A stretch of 64,000 nt of DNA from Pseudotamlana agarivorans. Lineage in GTDB: Bacteria > Bacteroidota > Bacteroidia > Flavobacteriales > Flavobacteriaceae. The notes beneath the pieces are model-generated. The model worked only from the letters and a program-made list of their open reading frames with translations. It was not told the origin of the DNA and searched no databases. Below, in pieces: positions 34,174 to 43,535 of this stretch (its first letter is position 1; each line of letters opens with the position of its first letter). The position numbers were made by a program, and so were the translations under genes. The stretch lies in the NCBI RefSeq assembly GCF_018860245.1, contig NZ_JAHKPD010000011.1, positions 1 to 64,000 on the forward strand. The letters run 5' to 3'.

Positions 34174-35898
34174 ATGAAAAGCAAACTTATACTCTTTTTA
34201 ACAACCCTCATCCCAATTTCGCTACTAGTTTTTAAACTTAATAACACCGATAGTTTTGAATACCCAAGAAAAGTAGGCACTAACGCTATAAGTTGTACAC
34301 CTGCAAAATTTATGCTTACAGGTGTAGATACCACCAAGCAAATTGCCCCACTATTTGAAAACTTAGGAAATCATAGTTTTAGAGTAAACACTTCAAACGA
34401 ATTGGCTCAAAAATTCTTTAACCAAGGCCTCAGACTTACTTACGCATTTAATCATGCAGAAGCACACCGCTCTTTTATGGAAGCCTCTAGGTTAGACCCA
34501 GAGTGTGCTATGGCATTTTGGGGACAAGCCTATACACTGGGCCCTAACATAAACGACCCATCGCCTGATGATGAACGAAAAATCAAATATAACGAAGCTA
34601 TTTCAAAAGCAAAAAAACGAATGAGAAATACCACACCTAAAGAACGTGCTTTAATTGAGGCGCTTTCAAAAAGGTACTCAGAAGATTTGACCGTGGAAAT
34701 TGCTCAACTAAACATGGACTACATGAAAGCCATGGAAAAAGTGGCAAATAACTATACCGAAGACACCGATATCTTAACCTTATATGCGGCTTCAGTAATG
34801 AACACCGTTCCATGGAATTATTGGGACAAGAATGGTAGTCCATCTCCAAATATACAAGAAGCTAAAAATGCCTTAGAAAAAGCCATAGCATTAGATCCGA
34901 ACAACCCAGGAGCACATCATTATTACATTCATATGGTAGAACTGCCAAAGCCAGATTTAGCAGTACCAAGCGCAGAAAAGTTAGGAAAATTAATGCCTTC
35001 CGCGGGACATATAGTGCACATGCCCTCACATATTTATATTAGAGTTGGACGCTATAAAGATGCTGTTCTTGCTAATCAAAAAGCGATTTTAGCTGATGAA
35101 GACTACATTTCTCAATGTTTTGCTCAAGGCATTTACCCTCTGGGGTATTACCCACATAATATTCACTTTTTATGGTCTGCCGCAAGCTTATTAGGAGACA
35201 GTAAAACTGCTATTGATGCTGCCAAAAAAACTGCCGAAAAGGTTCCTGTGGGCGAAATGAAAGCACTTCCTTTTTTACAAAATTTTGCGGCAACCCCTCT
35301 ATTAGCTTATACAAGATTTGGAAAATGGAATGATATTTTAACCACCCCAAAGCCCAATGATGATATCAAGCATTTAAAATTAATTTGGCATTATGCCAGA
35401 GGCATTGCATTTATTAGAAAAAACAATGTAACAGAAGCGAAAGAAGAATTGGAGGCCCTTAAAACCATGACTGAAAATCCGGAATTAGAAACCATTATGG
35501 CTTCTGGATTTGACTCCAGTCAAACCATTGCGAAACTAGCCTATGAAGTTGTTGCCGGGGAACTCGCCTTCAATTCTAAAAACCCCAAATTAGCTATAAT
35601 GCATTTAAAGAAGGCCGTAACTATTGAAGATGCTTTAGTTTATAACGAACCCGCCGCTTGGTATATTCCAACAAGACAAAATTTAGGTCATGTGCTTTTA
35701 AAATCAAAACACTATGTTGAAGCAGAAACTGTATATCGGGAAGATTTAGAAAAACTGCGTCAAAATGGGTGGTCTTTAATAGGCTTATATCATAGCCTAA
35801 TGGCCCAAGGAAAAACGGACGAAGCAAAAGAAATTAAGCTAGAATTTGATAAGGCATGGGCCGACTCGGATATCATGATAAATTCATCAATATTATAA
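34174..35898 (+). CDS. Exported tetratricopeptide repeat protein
   Basis: The 574-residue protein has an N-terminal signal or anchor (MKSKLILFLTTLIPISLLVF). TPR-like helical repeats follow from about residue 75 (QGLRLTYAFNHAEAHRSFMEASRLDPECAMAFWG) to the C-terminus. The phrase GHIVHMPSHIYIRVGRY is typical of a conserved exported TPR family. It probably scaffolds protein interactions in the periplasm. A weak promoter, TATCTTTA at 34093, precedes it. No partner gene is evident. Confidence 0.78.
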   Translation: MKSKLILFLTTLIPISLLVFKLNNTDSFEYPRKVGTNAISCTPAKFMLTGVDTTKQIAPLFENLGNHSFRVNTSNELAQKFFNQGLRLTYAFNHAEAHRSFMEASRLDPECAMAFWGQAYTLGPNINDPSPDDERKIKYNEAISKAKKRMRNTTPKERALIEALSKRYSEDLTVEIAQLNMDYMKAMEKVANNYTEDTDILTLYAASVMNTVPWNYWDKNGSPSPNIQEAKNALEKAIALDPNNPGAHHYYIHMVELPKPDLAVPSAEKLGKLMPSAGHIVHMPSHIYIRVGRYKDAVLANQKAILADEDYISQCFAQGIYPLGYYPHNIHFLWSAASLLGDSKTAIDAAKKTAEKVPVGEMKALPFLQNFAATPLLAYTRFGKWNDILTTPKPNDDIKHLKLIWHYARGIAFIRKNNVTEAKEELEALKTMTENPELETIMASGFDSSQTIAKLAYEVVAGELAFNSKNPKLAIMHLKKAVTIEDALVYNEPAAWYIPTRQNLGHVLLKSKHYVEAETVYREDLEKLRQNGWSLIGLYHSLMAQGKTDEAKEIKLEFDKAWADSDIMINSSIL

Positions 35899-36060
35899 AG
35901 CTATTCATTTTTACAATCACCCCAATCAAACTTTGTGTAATGACCATGACATTTCATAAGAAAATAAGAAGATTAAGGTTGAAAAAATAAGAATTTAAAA
36001 AATCAAATTCTAAAGGTTAAATCTTCTCGCGACCAACTTCTAACTTCAAGCTAAAAAATT

Positions 36061-36068
36061 TATCTTTG
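36061..36068 (+). promoter_or_regulatory. -7 box of rmuC
   Basis: TATCTTTG matches TAnnTTTG and lies 19 bp before the ATG at 36088. Confidence 0.6.
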
Positions 36069-36087
36069 ATAATATTTCCTTTTTTAA

Positions 36088-37476
36088 ATGAACGACAACA
36101 TCATTCTCTTTATCGCCATCCTAATTGCTGCTGCTATTGGCGTATACATAGGCAGACTTATCACACAACTAAAAAGCAAGAGTGAAAAGAGTACTCTGGA
36201 AGAACGCAACACCAATTTGTTGCAACAGCTTTCTGAAATCAAGTTGCAAACCGAAAATGAAAAACAAAAAGAAAAGGAATACTTCAGCAATCAGTTAGAA
36301 GATTTAAAAGAATCCATAGCTAAGGTTGAAATCGAACGCGAAGCTATTCGTCGAGAAAAAGATTTTTTAAATACGGAATTAACCCGAAAAAACGCTGAAT
36401 TTGAAAGTCTGCAACTTAAAAATGATGAACAAAAAGCTGAAGTAGAACAACTGCAAGAAAAATTCACAAAAGAATTTGAAAATCTGGCTAATAAAATTCT
36501 AGATGAAAAATCTGAGAAATTCACCCTTCAGAATAAAGAAAACATCAAGAATATATTAAGTCCGCTACAAGATAAAATTAAAACGTTTGAAGAAAAAGTA
36601 GACACCTCTCAAAAGGAAAGTATCATGATGCATTCCGCTTTAAAAGAGCAATTATTAGGCTTGAAAGACTTAAACCTACAAATGACCAAAGAAACCACCA
36701 ACCTCACGCGTGCCTTAAAGGGCGATAGTAAAATGCAAGGAAACTGGGGTGAATTGGTTTTAGAACGCGTTTTAGAAAAATCTGGATTAGAAAAAGACAG
36801 AGAGTATTTTGTACAACAAAGTTTTACCAGAGCCGATGGTTCCAGGGTTTTACCCGATGTTGTTTTGAGCTTACCTGACGGTAAAAAAATGATTATTGAC
36901 AGTAAGGTCTCTCTAACCGATTATGAGCGTTTGGTAAATGCTGAAGATGAGGCAAAGTCTTTACATTTAAAAGCCCATGTGAATTCCATAAAACGCCATG
37001 TAGACCAGCTTTCAGAGAAAAACTATCAAGATTTATATGATATGGAATCGCCAGATTTCGTACTTATGTTTATACCTATAGAACCTGCTTTTGCGGTAGT
37101 TGTACATGAAGACAATTCGATTTACAACAAGGCTTTTGAAAAGAATATTGTTATTGTAACCCCTTCTACACTATTGGCTACTTTACGTACCATTGATACG
37201 ATGTGGAACAATGAAAAACAACAACGTAATGCTCTTGAAATTGCAAGGCAAGCAGGCGCCCTTTACGATAAGTTTGAAGGTTTAGTAACCGATTTAACAG
37301 GCGTTGGTAAAAAAATTGACGCTGCAAAAAGTGATTATTCATCTGCAATGAATAAATTAGTAGACGGAAGAGGAAATATTATTACCAGCATTGAAAAGCT
37401 TAAAAAAATGGGAGCTAAGGCTAAAAAAGCCCTTCCGGAAGCTATTATTAAACGTGCTCAAGAAGACAACTTTTAA
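36088..37476 (+). CDS. rmuC: DNA recombination protein RmuC
   Basis: The 462-residue protein has an N-terminal transmembrane helix (about residues 4-22) and a long coiled coil (about 30-150). The RmuC nuclease-like domain follows from about 200 to 420 (KMQGNWGELVLERVLEKSGL, PDVVLSLPDGKKMIIDSKVSL). RmuC limits DNA inversions at short inverted repeats in E. coli, and the domain is related to restriction-endonuclease folds. A substrate-like repeat context exists in this genome, but no direct link is shown. Confidence 0.9.
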   Translation: MNDNIILFIAILIAAAIGVYIGRLITQLKSKSEKSTLEERNTNLLQQLSEIKLQTENEKQKEKEYFSNQLEDLKESIAKVEIEREAIRREKDFLNTELTRKNAEFESLQLKNDEQKAEVEQLQEKFTKEFENLANKILDEKSEKFTLQNKENIKNILSPLQDKIKTFEEKVDTSQKESIMMHSALKEQLLGLKDLNLQMTKETTNLTRALKGDSKMQGNWGELVLERVLEKSGLEKDREYFVQQSFTRADGSRVLPDVVLSLPDGKKMIIDSKVSLTDYERLVNAEDEAKSLHLKAHVNSIKRHVDQLSEKNYQDLYDMESPDFVLMFIPIEPAFAVVVHEDNSIYNKAFEKNIVIVTPSTLLATLRTIDTMWNNEKQQRNALEIARQAGALYDKFEGLVTDLTGVGKKIDAAKSDYSSAMNKLVDGRGNIITSIEKLKKMGAKAKKALPEAIIKRAQEDNF

Positions 37477-37490
37477 TACATGATATCAAA

Positions 37491-37865
37491 ATGAAAATTC
37501 TTTTTAAAATTATTATCGTCCTTATTATCATCGCTACAGGTTTTTTCTGTTTTGTGTTTTTTGCCAAGTATAGTGAAGGTGTTCGCGCCGGAGAATTGGT
37601 AAAATTCACAAAAAAAGGGTTGATTATTAAAACCTGGGAAGGTCAAATAAGTCAAGGGGTTTCAGAATCTCAGTTTTTTGAATTCTCGGTTGAAAAAAGC
37701 AATCAAGCCGTAATAGACGACCTTAATAGTTATCAAGGTGAATATGTAAAACTTCATTATTTCGAACGTTACAGAGACCTATTTTGGCTAGGGCACACCA
37801 AATACTTTGTAACCAAAGTTGAAAAAATAAAAAGGAATGAAAAGATTAACCAAACCAACGAATAA
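37491..37865 (+). CDS. Small membrane-anchored protein, function unknown
   Basis: The 124-residue protein has one N-terminal transmembrane helix (about 4-24), then a conserved-looking soluble part (YSEGVRAGELVKFTKKGLI, TWEGQ, VKLHYFERYRDLFW). Similar proteins are common in Flavobacteriia and are sometimes mislabelled as a dehydrogenase, which this is not. It sits 14 bp after rmuC and 11 bp before a thioesterase gene, so all three are likely one operon. Confidence 0.72.
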   Translation: MKILFKIIIVLIIIATGFFCFVFFAKYSEGVRAGELVKFTKKGLIIKTWEGQISQGVSESQFFEFSVEKSNQAVIDDLNSYQGEYVKLHYFERYRDLFWLGHTKYFVTKVEKIKRNEKINQTNE

Positions 37866-37876
37866 ATAGTAATTAT

Positions 37877-38413
37877 ATGTTTAAACACGCAACAGAATCT
37901 CAGGTTTCAATAACACAGCTCATGTTACCTTCCCACTCCAACTTTAGTGGTAAAATTCATGGTGGCCATATTTTAGGTTTAATGGATCAAATTGCTTTTG
38001 CTTGCGCTTCTAAGCATTCAAGGCATTATTGTGTCACAGCATCGGTAAACCGTGTAGATTTTCTAAACCCTATTGAAGTAGGAGAGTTAGTAACACTAAA
38101 GGCTTCGGTTAATTATACTGGTAAAACATCAATGGTTGTGGGGTTACGAGTAGAGTCTCAAAACATTCAATCGGGAGAAATTAAACACTGTAACTCCTCA
38201 TATTTTACCATGGTTGCAAAAGATGAAAATGGCAAAAATGTTAAGGTTCCAGGTTTAATTTTAAATGATATACAAAGCGTAAGGCGCTTCTCTAGGAGTA
38301 TTGCCAGGCAAGAGCAAGCAAAAACTAGAACAACACAATTCAAATCTTCAGAATTTAAAGTTGAGGATCATTTGGAGTTTTTAGAATCACAAAATGCTCA
38401 AGTAGAGTTATAA
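37877..38413 (+). CDS. Acyl-CoA thioesterase, hotdog fold
   Basis: The 178-residue protein has the hotdog helix and catalytic region GKIHGGHILGLMDQIAFACASKHS near residues 22-45, followed by VDFLNPIEVGELVTLKASV. It resembles the YciA/BFIT-type acyl-CoA hydrolases, which cut CoA thioesters of medium to long chains. The chain-length preference cannot be told. It ends the rmuC transcript, followed by a terminator. Confidence 0.88.
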   Translation: MFKHATESQVSITQLMLPSHSNFSGKIHGGHILGLMDQIAFACASKHSRHYCVTASVNRVDFLNPIEVGELVTLKASVNYTGKTSMVVGLRVESQNIQSGEIKHCNSSYFTMVAKDENGKNVKVPGLILNDIQSVRRFSRSIARQEQAKTRTTQFKSSEFKVEDHLEFLESQNAQVEL

Positions 38414-38443
38414 AAAAAGCCGCTAAAAGCGGCTTTTTTTTTT
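38412..38443 (+). terminator. Terminator after the thioesterase gene
   Basis: AAGCCGCT and AGCGGCTT form a GC-rich stem with a short A loop, followed by ten T. It is bidirectional and could also end carB. Confidence 0.92.
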
Positions 38444-38476
38444 GTATTACACTATACTATTAATTCGTATACTTTA

Positions 38477-41329
38477 TTATTTACTTAAGTACATTTTACG
38501 TCTTGCATACAATTCGTAAAAGGCATCATCTTTCAAACTATCAATAAATAAAATACTTTCTCCAGTACTCTTCATTTCTGGACCTAATCTCTTATTTACG
38601 TTATGGAATTTATCGAAAGAGAACACAGGTTGCTTGATTGCAAAACCATCTAATTTAGGTTGGAAATCAAAATCCTTAACTTTCTTATCACCTAACATGA
38701 TTTTAGTCGCATAATTAACATAAGGTTCTCCGTAAGCTTTTGCGATAAATGGTACCGTTCTAGAAGCTCTAGGGTTCGCTTCAATGATATAAACGACGTC
38801 ATCTTTAATAGCGAACTGAATATTTATTAAACCAACTGTATTTAAGGCCAAAGCAATTTTCTTAGTATGGTCTTTAATTTGTTGCATTACTAACTCACCA
38901 AGATTAAACGGTGGTAATAAAGAGTTACTATCTCCAGAGTGTACACCACAAGGTTCGATATGCTCCATAATACCAATGATATACACATCTTCACCATCAC
39001 AAATCGCATCAGCTTCAGCTTCAATAGCACCATCTAAATAATGGTCTAATAACAATTGGTTACCAGGCATTCTTCCTAATAAATCAACAACGTGTTTTTC
39101 TAATTCTTCTTTGTTGATTACAATTTTCATACCCTGACCACCTAATACATACGAAGGACGTACTAATATCGGGAAATCTAATACATCTGCGATCGCAGCT
39201 GCTTCATCGGCTGTTGTAGCGATATCAAATTTAGGGTAAGGAATATCATTTTCCTTTAATAAGTTAGAGAACAATCCGCGATCTTCAGCTAAATCAAGTG
39301 CTTCAAAGCTTGTTCCTAAAATTTTAATACCATATTTAGTTAATTTTTCAGCAAGTTTTAAAGCTGTTTGCCCACCAAGTTGCACGATAACACCTTCTGG
39401 TTTTTCATGCTTAATGATGTCGTAAATATGTTCCCAGAATACAGGCTCGAAGTATAATTTATCGGCCGTATCAAAGTCGGTAGAAACCGTTTCAGGGTTA
39501 CAATTAATCATGATGGTTTCGTAACCAGCTTCTGCGGCAGCTAAAACACCATGAACACAACAGTAATCAAACTCGATACCTTGTCCGATTCTATTTGGTC
39601 CAGAACCTAAAACAATCACTTTTTTCTTATCTGAAACGACACTATCATTATGAGAGAATGGCGTACCACCTGCTGTTTCCATCTCACCTTCAAAAGTTGA
39701 GTAGTAATAAGGTGTTTTTGCTTCAAACTCTGCAGCACAGGTATCTACTAATTTGTAAACACGGTTTATGCCTAATTCTTCACGTTTATTATAAACTTGA
39801 CTCTCTAAACATTTCAGCATATGAGCGATTTGACGGTCACCATATCCTTTTTGTTTCGCTTCTAATAACAATTCTCTGTTGATAGAATCGATAGTAAACG
39901 TTGAGATTTCGTTGTTTAAGAAATGTAATTCTTCGTATTGTTTAAGGAACCACATGTCGATTTTAGTAATCTCATGGATTCTACTTAATGGAATACCCAT
40001 ACGAATCGCATCATAAATAATGAATACACGATCCCAAGATGCGTAAGTTAACTTCTCAATAACTTGCTCGTAGTTGGTATTTTCTTTACCATCTGCGCCT
40101 AAACCATTACGTTTAATTTCAAGAGATTGGGTGGCTTTGTGTAAAGCTTCTTGGAACGAACGTCCAATTCCCATAACCTCTCCAACAGATTTCATTTGAA
40201 GCCCTAGAGTTCTATCAGACCCTTCAAATTTATCAAAATTCCAACGTGGTATTTTTACAATTACATAATCTAAAGTAGGCTCAAATAAAGCTGAAGTAGA
40301 TTTTGTAATTTGATTATTTAATTCATCTAAATGGTAGCCTAAGGCTAATTTAGCTGCAATTTTTGCAATAGGATATCCTGTTGCTTTACTCGCCAATGCA
40401 GAAGAACGTGATACACGAGGGTTAATTTCAATGGCGATGATATCTTCTTTTTCATCTGGAGAAACTGCGAACTGCACGTTACACCCTCCGGCGAAATCAC
40501 CAATACTACGCATCATATGGATAGCCATATCACGCATTTTTTGGTAAGTTCGATCACTTAAAGTCATCGCTGGAGCTACGGTAATAGAATCACCCGTATG
40601 AATACCAATAGGGTCCATATTTTCAATAGAACAAATGATAACAACATTATCATTTGAATCTCTAAGCAACTCTAACTCATACTCTTTCCAGCCTATTAAA
40701 GCCTTATCGATCATGACTTCATGGATTGGAGAAATCTCTAAACCACGTCTTAATAACTCATCAAAATCTTCTTCTTTATATACAAAAGAGGCTCCTGCTC
40801 CACCAAGGGTAAATGAAGCTCTAATGATTAAGGGGAAACCAAATTCTTGAGCAATTTCTTTACCTTTTAAGAAAGAAGTCGCTGTTGCTTGAGGCGCCAT
40901 TGGAATCCCAATTTTAAGCATTAATTCTCTAAACTTCTCACGATCTTCGGTAATATTAATCGCATCAATATCAACACCAATAATCTCTACATCAAAATCT
41001 TTCCAAATACCTTTTTCATCAGCCTCAATACATAAGTTTAATGCCGTTTGCCCACCCATAGTAGGTAAAACAGCATCAATTTGAGGGTGCTCTTTAAGGA
41101 TTTGAACAATTGATTTTGTTGTTAAAGGAAGCAAATAAACATGATCGGCCATCGTAGGATCTGTCATGATAGTTGCGGGGTTAGAATTGATTAAAATCGT
41201 TTCAATCCCATCTTCTCTTAGAGAACGTAATGCTTGAGTTCCTGAATAATCAAATTCACATGCTTGCCCAATTACAATCGGACCTGACCCAATAATAAGT
41301 ATTGATTTAAGTTTTGGATTTTTCGGCAT
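38477..41329 (-). CDS. carB: Carbamoyl-phosphate synthase large subunit, lacking the MGS-like domain
   Basis: The enzyme makes carbamoyl phosphate for pyrimidine and arginine synthesis, with CarA supplying ammonia. Two ATP-grasp halves are present: residues about 1-400 (NPATIMTD, GGAGASFVYKEED) and 560-930 (GSGPNRIGQGIEFDYCC, GGQGMKIVINKEE). The oligomerisation domain lies between them. The protein ends at 950 residues, about 120 short of the E. coli enzyme, so the C-terminal MGS-like domain is absent. That domain binds UMP, IMP and ornithine in E. coli. The stop codon is clean. Confidence 0.95.
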   Translation of the reverse strand: MPKNPKLKSILIIGSGPIVIGQACEFDYSGTQALRSLREDGIETILINSNPATIMTDPTMADHVYLLPLTTKSIVQILKEHPQIDAVLPTMGGQTALNLCIEADEKGIWKDFDVEIIGVDIDAINITEDREKFRELMLKIGIPMAPQATATSFLKGKEIAQEFGFPLIIRASFTLGGAGASFVYKEEDFDELLRRGLEISPIHEVMIDKALIGWKEYELELLRDSNDNVVIICSIENMDPIGIHTGDSITVAPAMTLSDRTYQKMRDMAIHMMRSIGDFAGGCNVQFAVSPDEKEDIIAIEINPRVSRSSALASKATGYPIAKIAAKLALGYHLDELNNQITKSTSALFEPTLDYVIVKIPRWNFDKFEGSDRTLGLQMKSVGEVMGIGRSFQEALHKATQSLEIKRNGLGADGKENTNYEQVIEKLTYASWDRVFIIYDAIRMGIPLSRIHEITKIDMWFLKQYEELHFLNNEISTFTIDSINRELLLEAKQKGYGDRQIAHMLKCLESQVYNKREELGINRVYKLVDTCAAEFEAKTPYYYSTFEGEMETAGGTPFSHNDSVVSDKKKVIVLGSGPNRIGQGIEFDYCCVHGVLAAAEAGYETIMINCNPETVSTDFDTADKLYFEPVFWEHIYDIIKHEKPEGVIVQLGGQTALKLAEKLTKYGIKILGTSFEALDLAEDRGLFSNLLKENDIPYPKFDIATTADEAAAIADVLDFPILVRPSYVLGGQGMKIVINKEELEKHVVDLLGRMPGNQLLLDHYLDGAIEAEADAICDGEDVYIIGIMEHIEPCGVHSGDSNSLLPPFNLGELVMQQIKDHTKKIALALNTVGLINIQFAIKDDVVYIIEANPRASRTVPFIAKAYGEPYVNYATKIMLGDKKVKDFDFQPKLDGFAIKQPVFSFDKFHNVNKRLGPEMKSTGESILFIDSLKDDAFYELYARRKMYLSK

Positions 41330-41363
41330 TTTACTAGTTATTATGTTGTATTATAATATTTTA

Positions 41364-41371
41364 CAAAAGTA
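41364..41371 (-). promoter_or_regulatory. -7 box of carB
   Basis: On the minus strand, TACTTTTG matches TAnnTTTG, 35 bp before the carB start and just after the rpmH terminator. carB therefore has its own promoter. Confidence 0.55.
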
Positions 41372-41386
41372 ACAATAAGGAGATAT

Positions 41387-41420
41387 AAAAAAAGGCGTTA
41401 CACTTAAGTAACACCTTTTA
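41387..41420 (-). terminator. Terminator of rpmH
   Basis: On the minus strand, AAAAGGTGTTAC pairs with GTAACGCCTTTT around a short loop and is followed by T residues. Confidence 0.8.
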
Positions 41421-41442
41421 TATTATAAACAATTGTTCATTA

Positions 41443-41604
41443 TTATTTTTTATGTCTAGTTTCAGTAGATACAGACAATTTTTTTCTCCCTTTAGCTCTT
41501 CTACGTGCTAATACCTTTCTACCGTTAGCAGAAGCCATTCTTTCTCTGAAACCGTGTTTGTTTCTTCTCTTTCTTTTAGAAGGCTGAAATGTTCTTTTAC
41601 TCAT
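41443..41604 (-). CDS. rpmH: 50S ribosomal protein L34
   Basis: This 53-residue, very basic protein reads [20 protein letters not shown] and continues [19 protein letters not shown], the invariant L34 sequence. It binds 23S rRNA in the large ribosomal subunit. The C-terminal extension [13 protein letters not shown] is of the kind seen in Bacteroidota. It has its own promoter, a leader hairpin and a terminator. The usual neighbours rnpA and dnaA are not here. Confidence 0.97.
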   Translation of the reverse strand: MSKRTFQPSKRKRRNKHGFRERMASANGRKVLARRRAKGRKKLSVSTETRHKK

Positions 41605-41670
41605 TGTCTTATATCTTTAATTCTGAAAATGTATTTTTTTATACCCTTGGTCTTTCTTCAAAACCGAGGG

Positions 41671-41701
41671 CAAATATACAAAGAGTTTTAACTTTCACAA
41701 A
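41671..41701 (-). promoter_or_regulatory. Promoter of rpmH, with leader hairpin downstream
   Basis: On the minus strand, TTTG (41701-41698) and TATATTTG (41678-41671) are separated by 19 bp, a full Bacteroidota promoter. The transcript would begin with a hairpin formed by CCCTCGGT and ACCAAGGG (about 41670-41644), then 40 AT-rich bases before the ATG. From 41702 to 41904 I see nothing else. Confidence 0.75.
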
Positions 41702-41904
41702 CCATAATTAAAAAAAAATTCAATAAATTTTATTTTCTAACCAAAAGCATGTAAGACCTTTATATATTAAGGATAAGCCCTTCCTTTTGTTATACAACTT
41801 TATATTGAATTTGATAAAATTTTAGTTTCTTTGCAGTCTTAAACCAACGAAAAAGTGTCAATTCCAAGAAAAACACACTTCAAAGTTAATCGAAACAAGA
41901 CAAT

Positions 41905-42480
41905 ATGTTCAATAAAATTATAAAACTTATTATTGCCGCAGGCATTTTCGCTTATGCCATTTATCAATTTACAGAAAGTAACATAGGAAATGGTATCATG
42001 CTTATTTTATTAGCAGGAATTTTTATTTTCCTTTATTTTAAGAATGAGTTTATCTTATTAGCTTTTTTAAAGTTACGTAAGCAAGATTTTGAAGGTGCTC
42101 AAAAATGGTTGAATAAAATTAAAAACCCAGAAGGTGCTCTAGTAAAAAAGCAACAAGGGTACTTTAATTATCTTCATGGGGTAATGCTGGCGCAAAGCAA
42201 TATGAACGAATCTGAAAAATATTTCAAAAAAGCCATTGATCTGGGTTTATCTATGGATCATGATTTAGCGATGGCAAAATTGAATTTAGCAGGTATTGCT
42301 TTTTCTAAACGTAGAAAACAAGAAGCTCAAAAACTATTAACTGAAGCAACGAAACTTGACAAACAAGGCATGTTAACCGATCAAATAAAAATGATGAAGG
42401 ATAATATGAAACGTGCTCAAATGCCAAACCAACATTATGGAGCTGGCGGATCGATAAGAGCGCAAAAGCGTAGAGGGTAA
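41905..42480 (+). CDS. Membrane-anchored TPR-like protein, function unknown
   Basis: The 191-residue protein starts with two transmembrane helices (about 5-20 and 28-48). A cytoplasmic or periplasmic helical part with two or three TPR-like motifs follows (YFNYLHGVMLAQSNMNESEKYFKKAIDLG, AKLNLAGIAFSKRRKQEAQKLLTEA). The end is basic. Such proteins are conserved in Flavobacteriia without known function. It appears to be a single-gene unit. Confidence 0.75.
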   Translation: MFNKIIKLIIAAGIFAYAIYQFTESNIGNGIMLILLAGIFIFLYFKNEFILLAFLKLRKQDFEGAQKWLNKIKNPEGALVKKQQGYFNYLHGVMLAQSNMNESEKYFKKAIDLGLSMDHDLAMAKLNLAGIAFSKRRKQEAQKLLTEATKLDKQGMLTDQIKMMKDNMKRAQMPNQHYGAGGSIRAQKRRG

Positions 42481-42503
42481 AAAATCATCCTTTCAAAAAA
42501 AAT

Positions 42504-42540
42504 AAAAAGCTCAAAACTTATAAAGTTTTGAGCTTTTTTT
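42504..42540. terminator. Bidirectional terminator between convergent genes
   Basis: AGCTCAAAACTT (42508-42519) and AAGTTTTGAGCT (42523-42534) form a perfect 12-bp stem with a 3-nt loop, with A-run and T-run on either side. Confidence 0.92.
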
Positions 42541-42575
42541 ATGTAAAAACAAATCATCTCATTGCCTTGCGACAT

Positions 42576-43499
42576 TTATTGCGGATAAGAACCTTTCACT
42601 GGAATTTCGATTTGATACAGCTTCCTACTGGCATTATTAAGTTCTGGCTCTCTTAACCAAGGATTATGAAGTTTTAATATTTTATAGTTGATATCAAACT
42701 TTTTAGCAAAAAGCGCAAAATCGGTCACTGCTGTATCTACTTTTACTTTATAAGTTGGCACTTCATTATACAAATCTTTTTCTCTAAAATTGAACCCATA
42801 TTTAAGCGGGTTAGATAAGATTTCTTTTAAGGCTACAATTCTAAAAACATAGCGCCCCGTTTCTTCCCCCAATAATAAATCATAATAATCAGTTACCATT
42901 TGTTCCTTTAAACGTCTTGACACCCCCGAATTTCCAGCGTTATAAGCAGCTGCGGCAAGCGTCCATGTTCCTAATAGTTTTTTAGATTCTAAAAGATATT
43001 GACAAGCGGCTTCGGTAGATTTTTCAAGATTGTAACGTTCGTCTACATTAGTGTTAACTTCTAAACCGTATTCTTTTGCGGTTGCTGGCATAATTTGCCA
43101 AACACCGCGTGCTCCAGCAGGAGACACTACATTTACTAGACCGCTTTCTATAACAGCTAAATATTTAAAATCATCTGGAACACCATATTTTTTCAAAATA
43201 GGCTCAATGACAGGAAAGTATTTATGCGCGCGTTTAAACATCAATAAACCATTAGATTGCCAGTAGGTATTTACTAGTAGCTCTCTATCCATACGCTCAT
43301 AAATATCCGGATTTTTTAAAGGCAGAGGTTCACCCGCCAAATCCAAATTATCTGGAACTTGTAAAGCGTAAACATTATATCCATTAACACTTTGCTTTTC
43401 AAAATTTTCATCTGTAGGGGCGTCTTGCATGGCATAAATAAACACGCCACATAAACTAAGCAACCCAATAAATAGCAGTCCTTTTTGTATCATTTTCAT
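42576..43499 (-). CDS. Lytic transglycosylase (SLT domain, MltD-like)
   Basis: The 307-residue protein cleaves peptidoglycan between MurNAc and GlcNAc with formation of a 1,6-anhydro end. It has an N-terminal signal or anchor (LLFIGLLSLCGVFIYA). The SLT domain runs at about 105-235, with the catalytic Glu in YLAVIESGL and the typical SPAGARGVWQIMPATAKEYG. No LysM repeats follow, unlike full MltD. The C-terminal 60 residues are unassigned. The start could be either of two Met codons two residues apart. Confidence 0.88.
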   Translation of the reverse strand: MKMIQKGLLFIGLLSLCGVFIYAMQDAPTDENFEKQSVNGYNVYALQVPDNLDLAGEPLPLKNPDIYERMDRELLVNTYWQSNGLLMFKRAHKYFPVIEPILKKYGVPDDFKYLAVIESGLVNVVSPAGARGVWQIMPATAKEYGLEVNTNVDERYNLEKSTEAACQYLLESKKLLGTWTLAAAAYNAGNSGVSRRLKEQMVTDYYDLLLGEETGRYVFRIVALKEILSNPLKYGFNFREKDLYNEVPTYKVKVDTAVTDFALFAKKFDINYKILKLHNPWLREPELNNASRKLYQIEIPVKGSYPQ

Positions 43500-43535
43500 T
43501 TCTTCAATTTTCCTTTAAAGGTAAAAAAAAATCAA

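Noticed and set aside
37491-37865. 6-phosphogluconate dehydrogenase
   Set aside because: The 124-residue protein has a membrane helix and no dinucleotide-binding motif.
41443-41701. Replication origin near rpmH
   Set aside because: dnaA, rnpA and clustered DnaA boxes are absent, so rpmH alone is not evidence for an origin.
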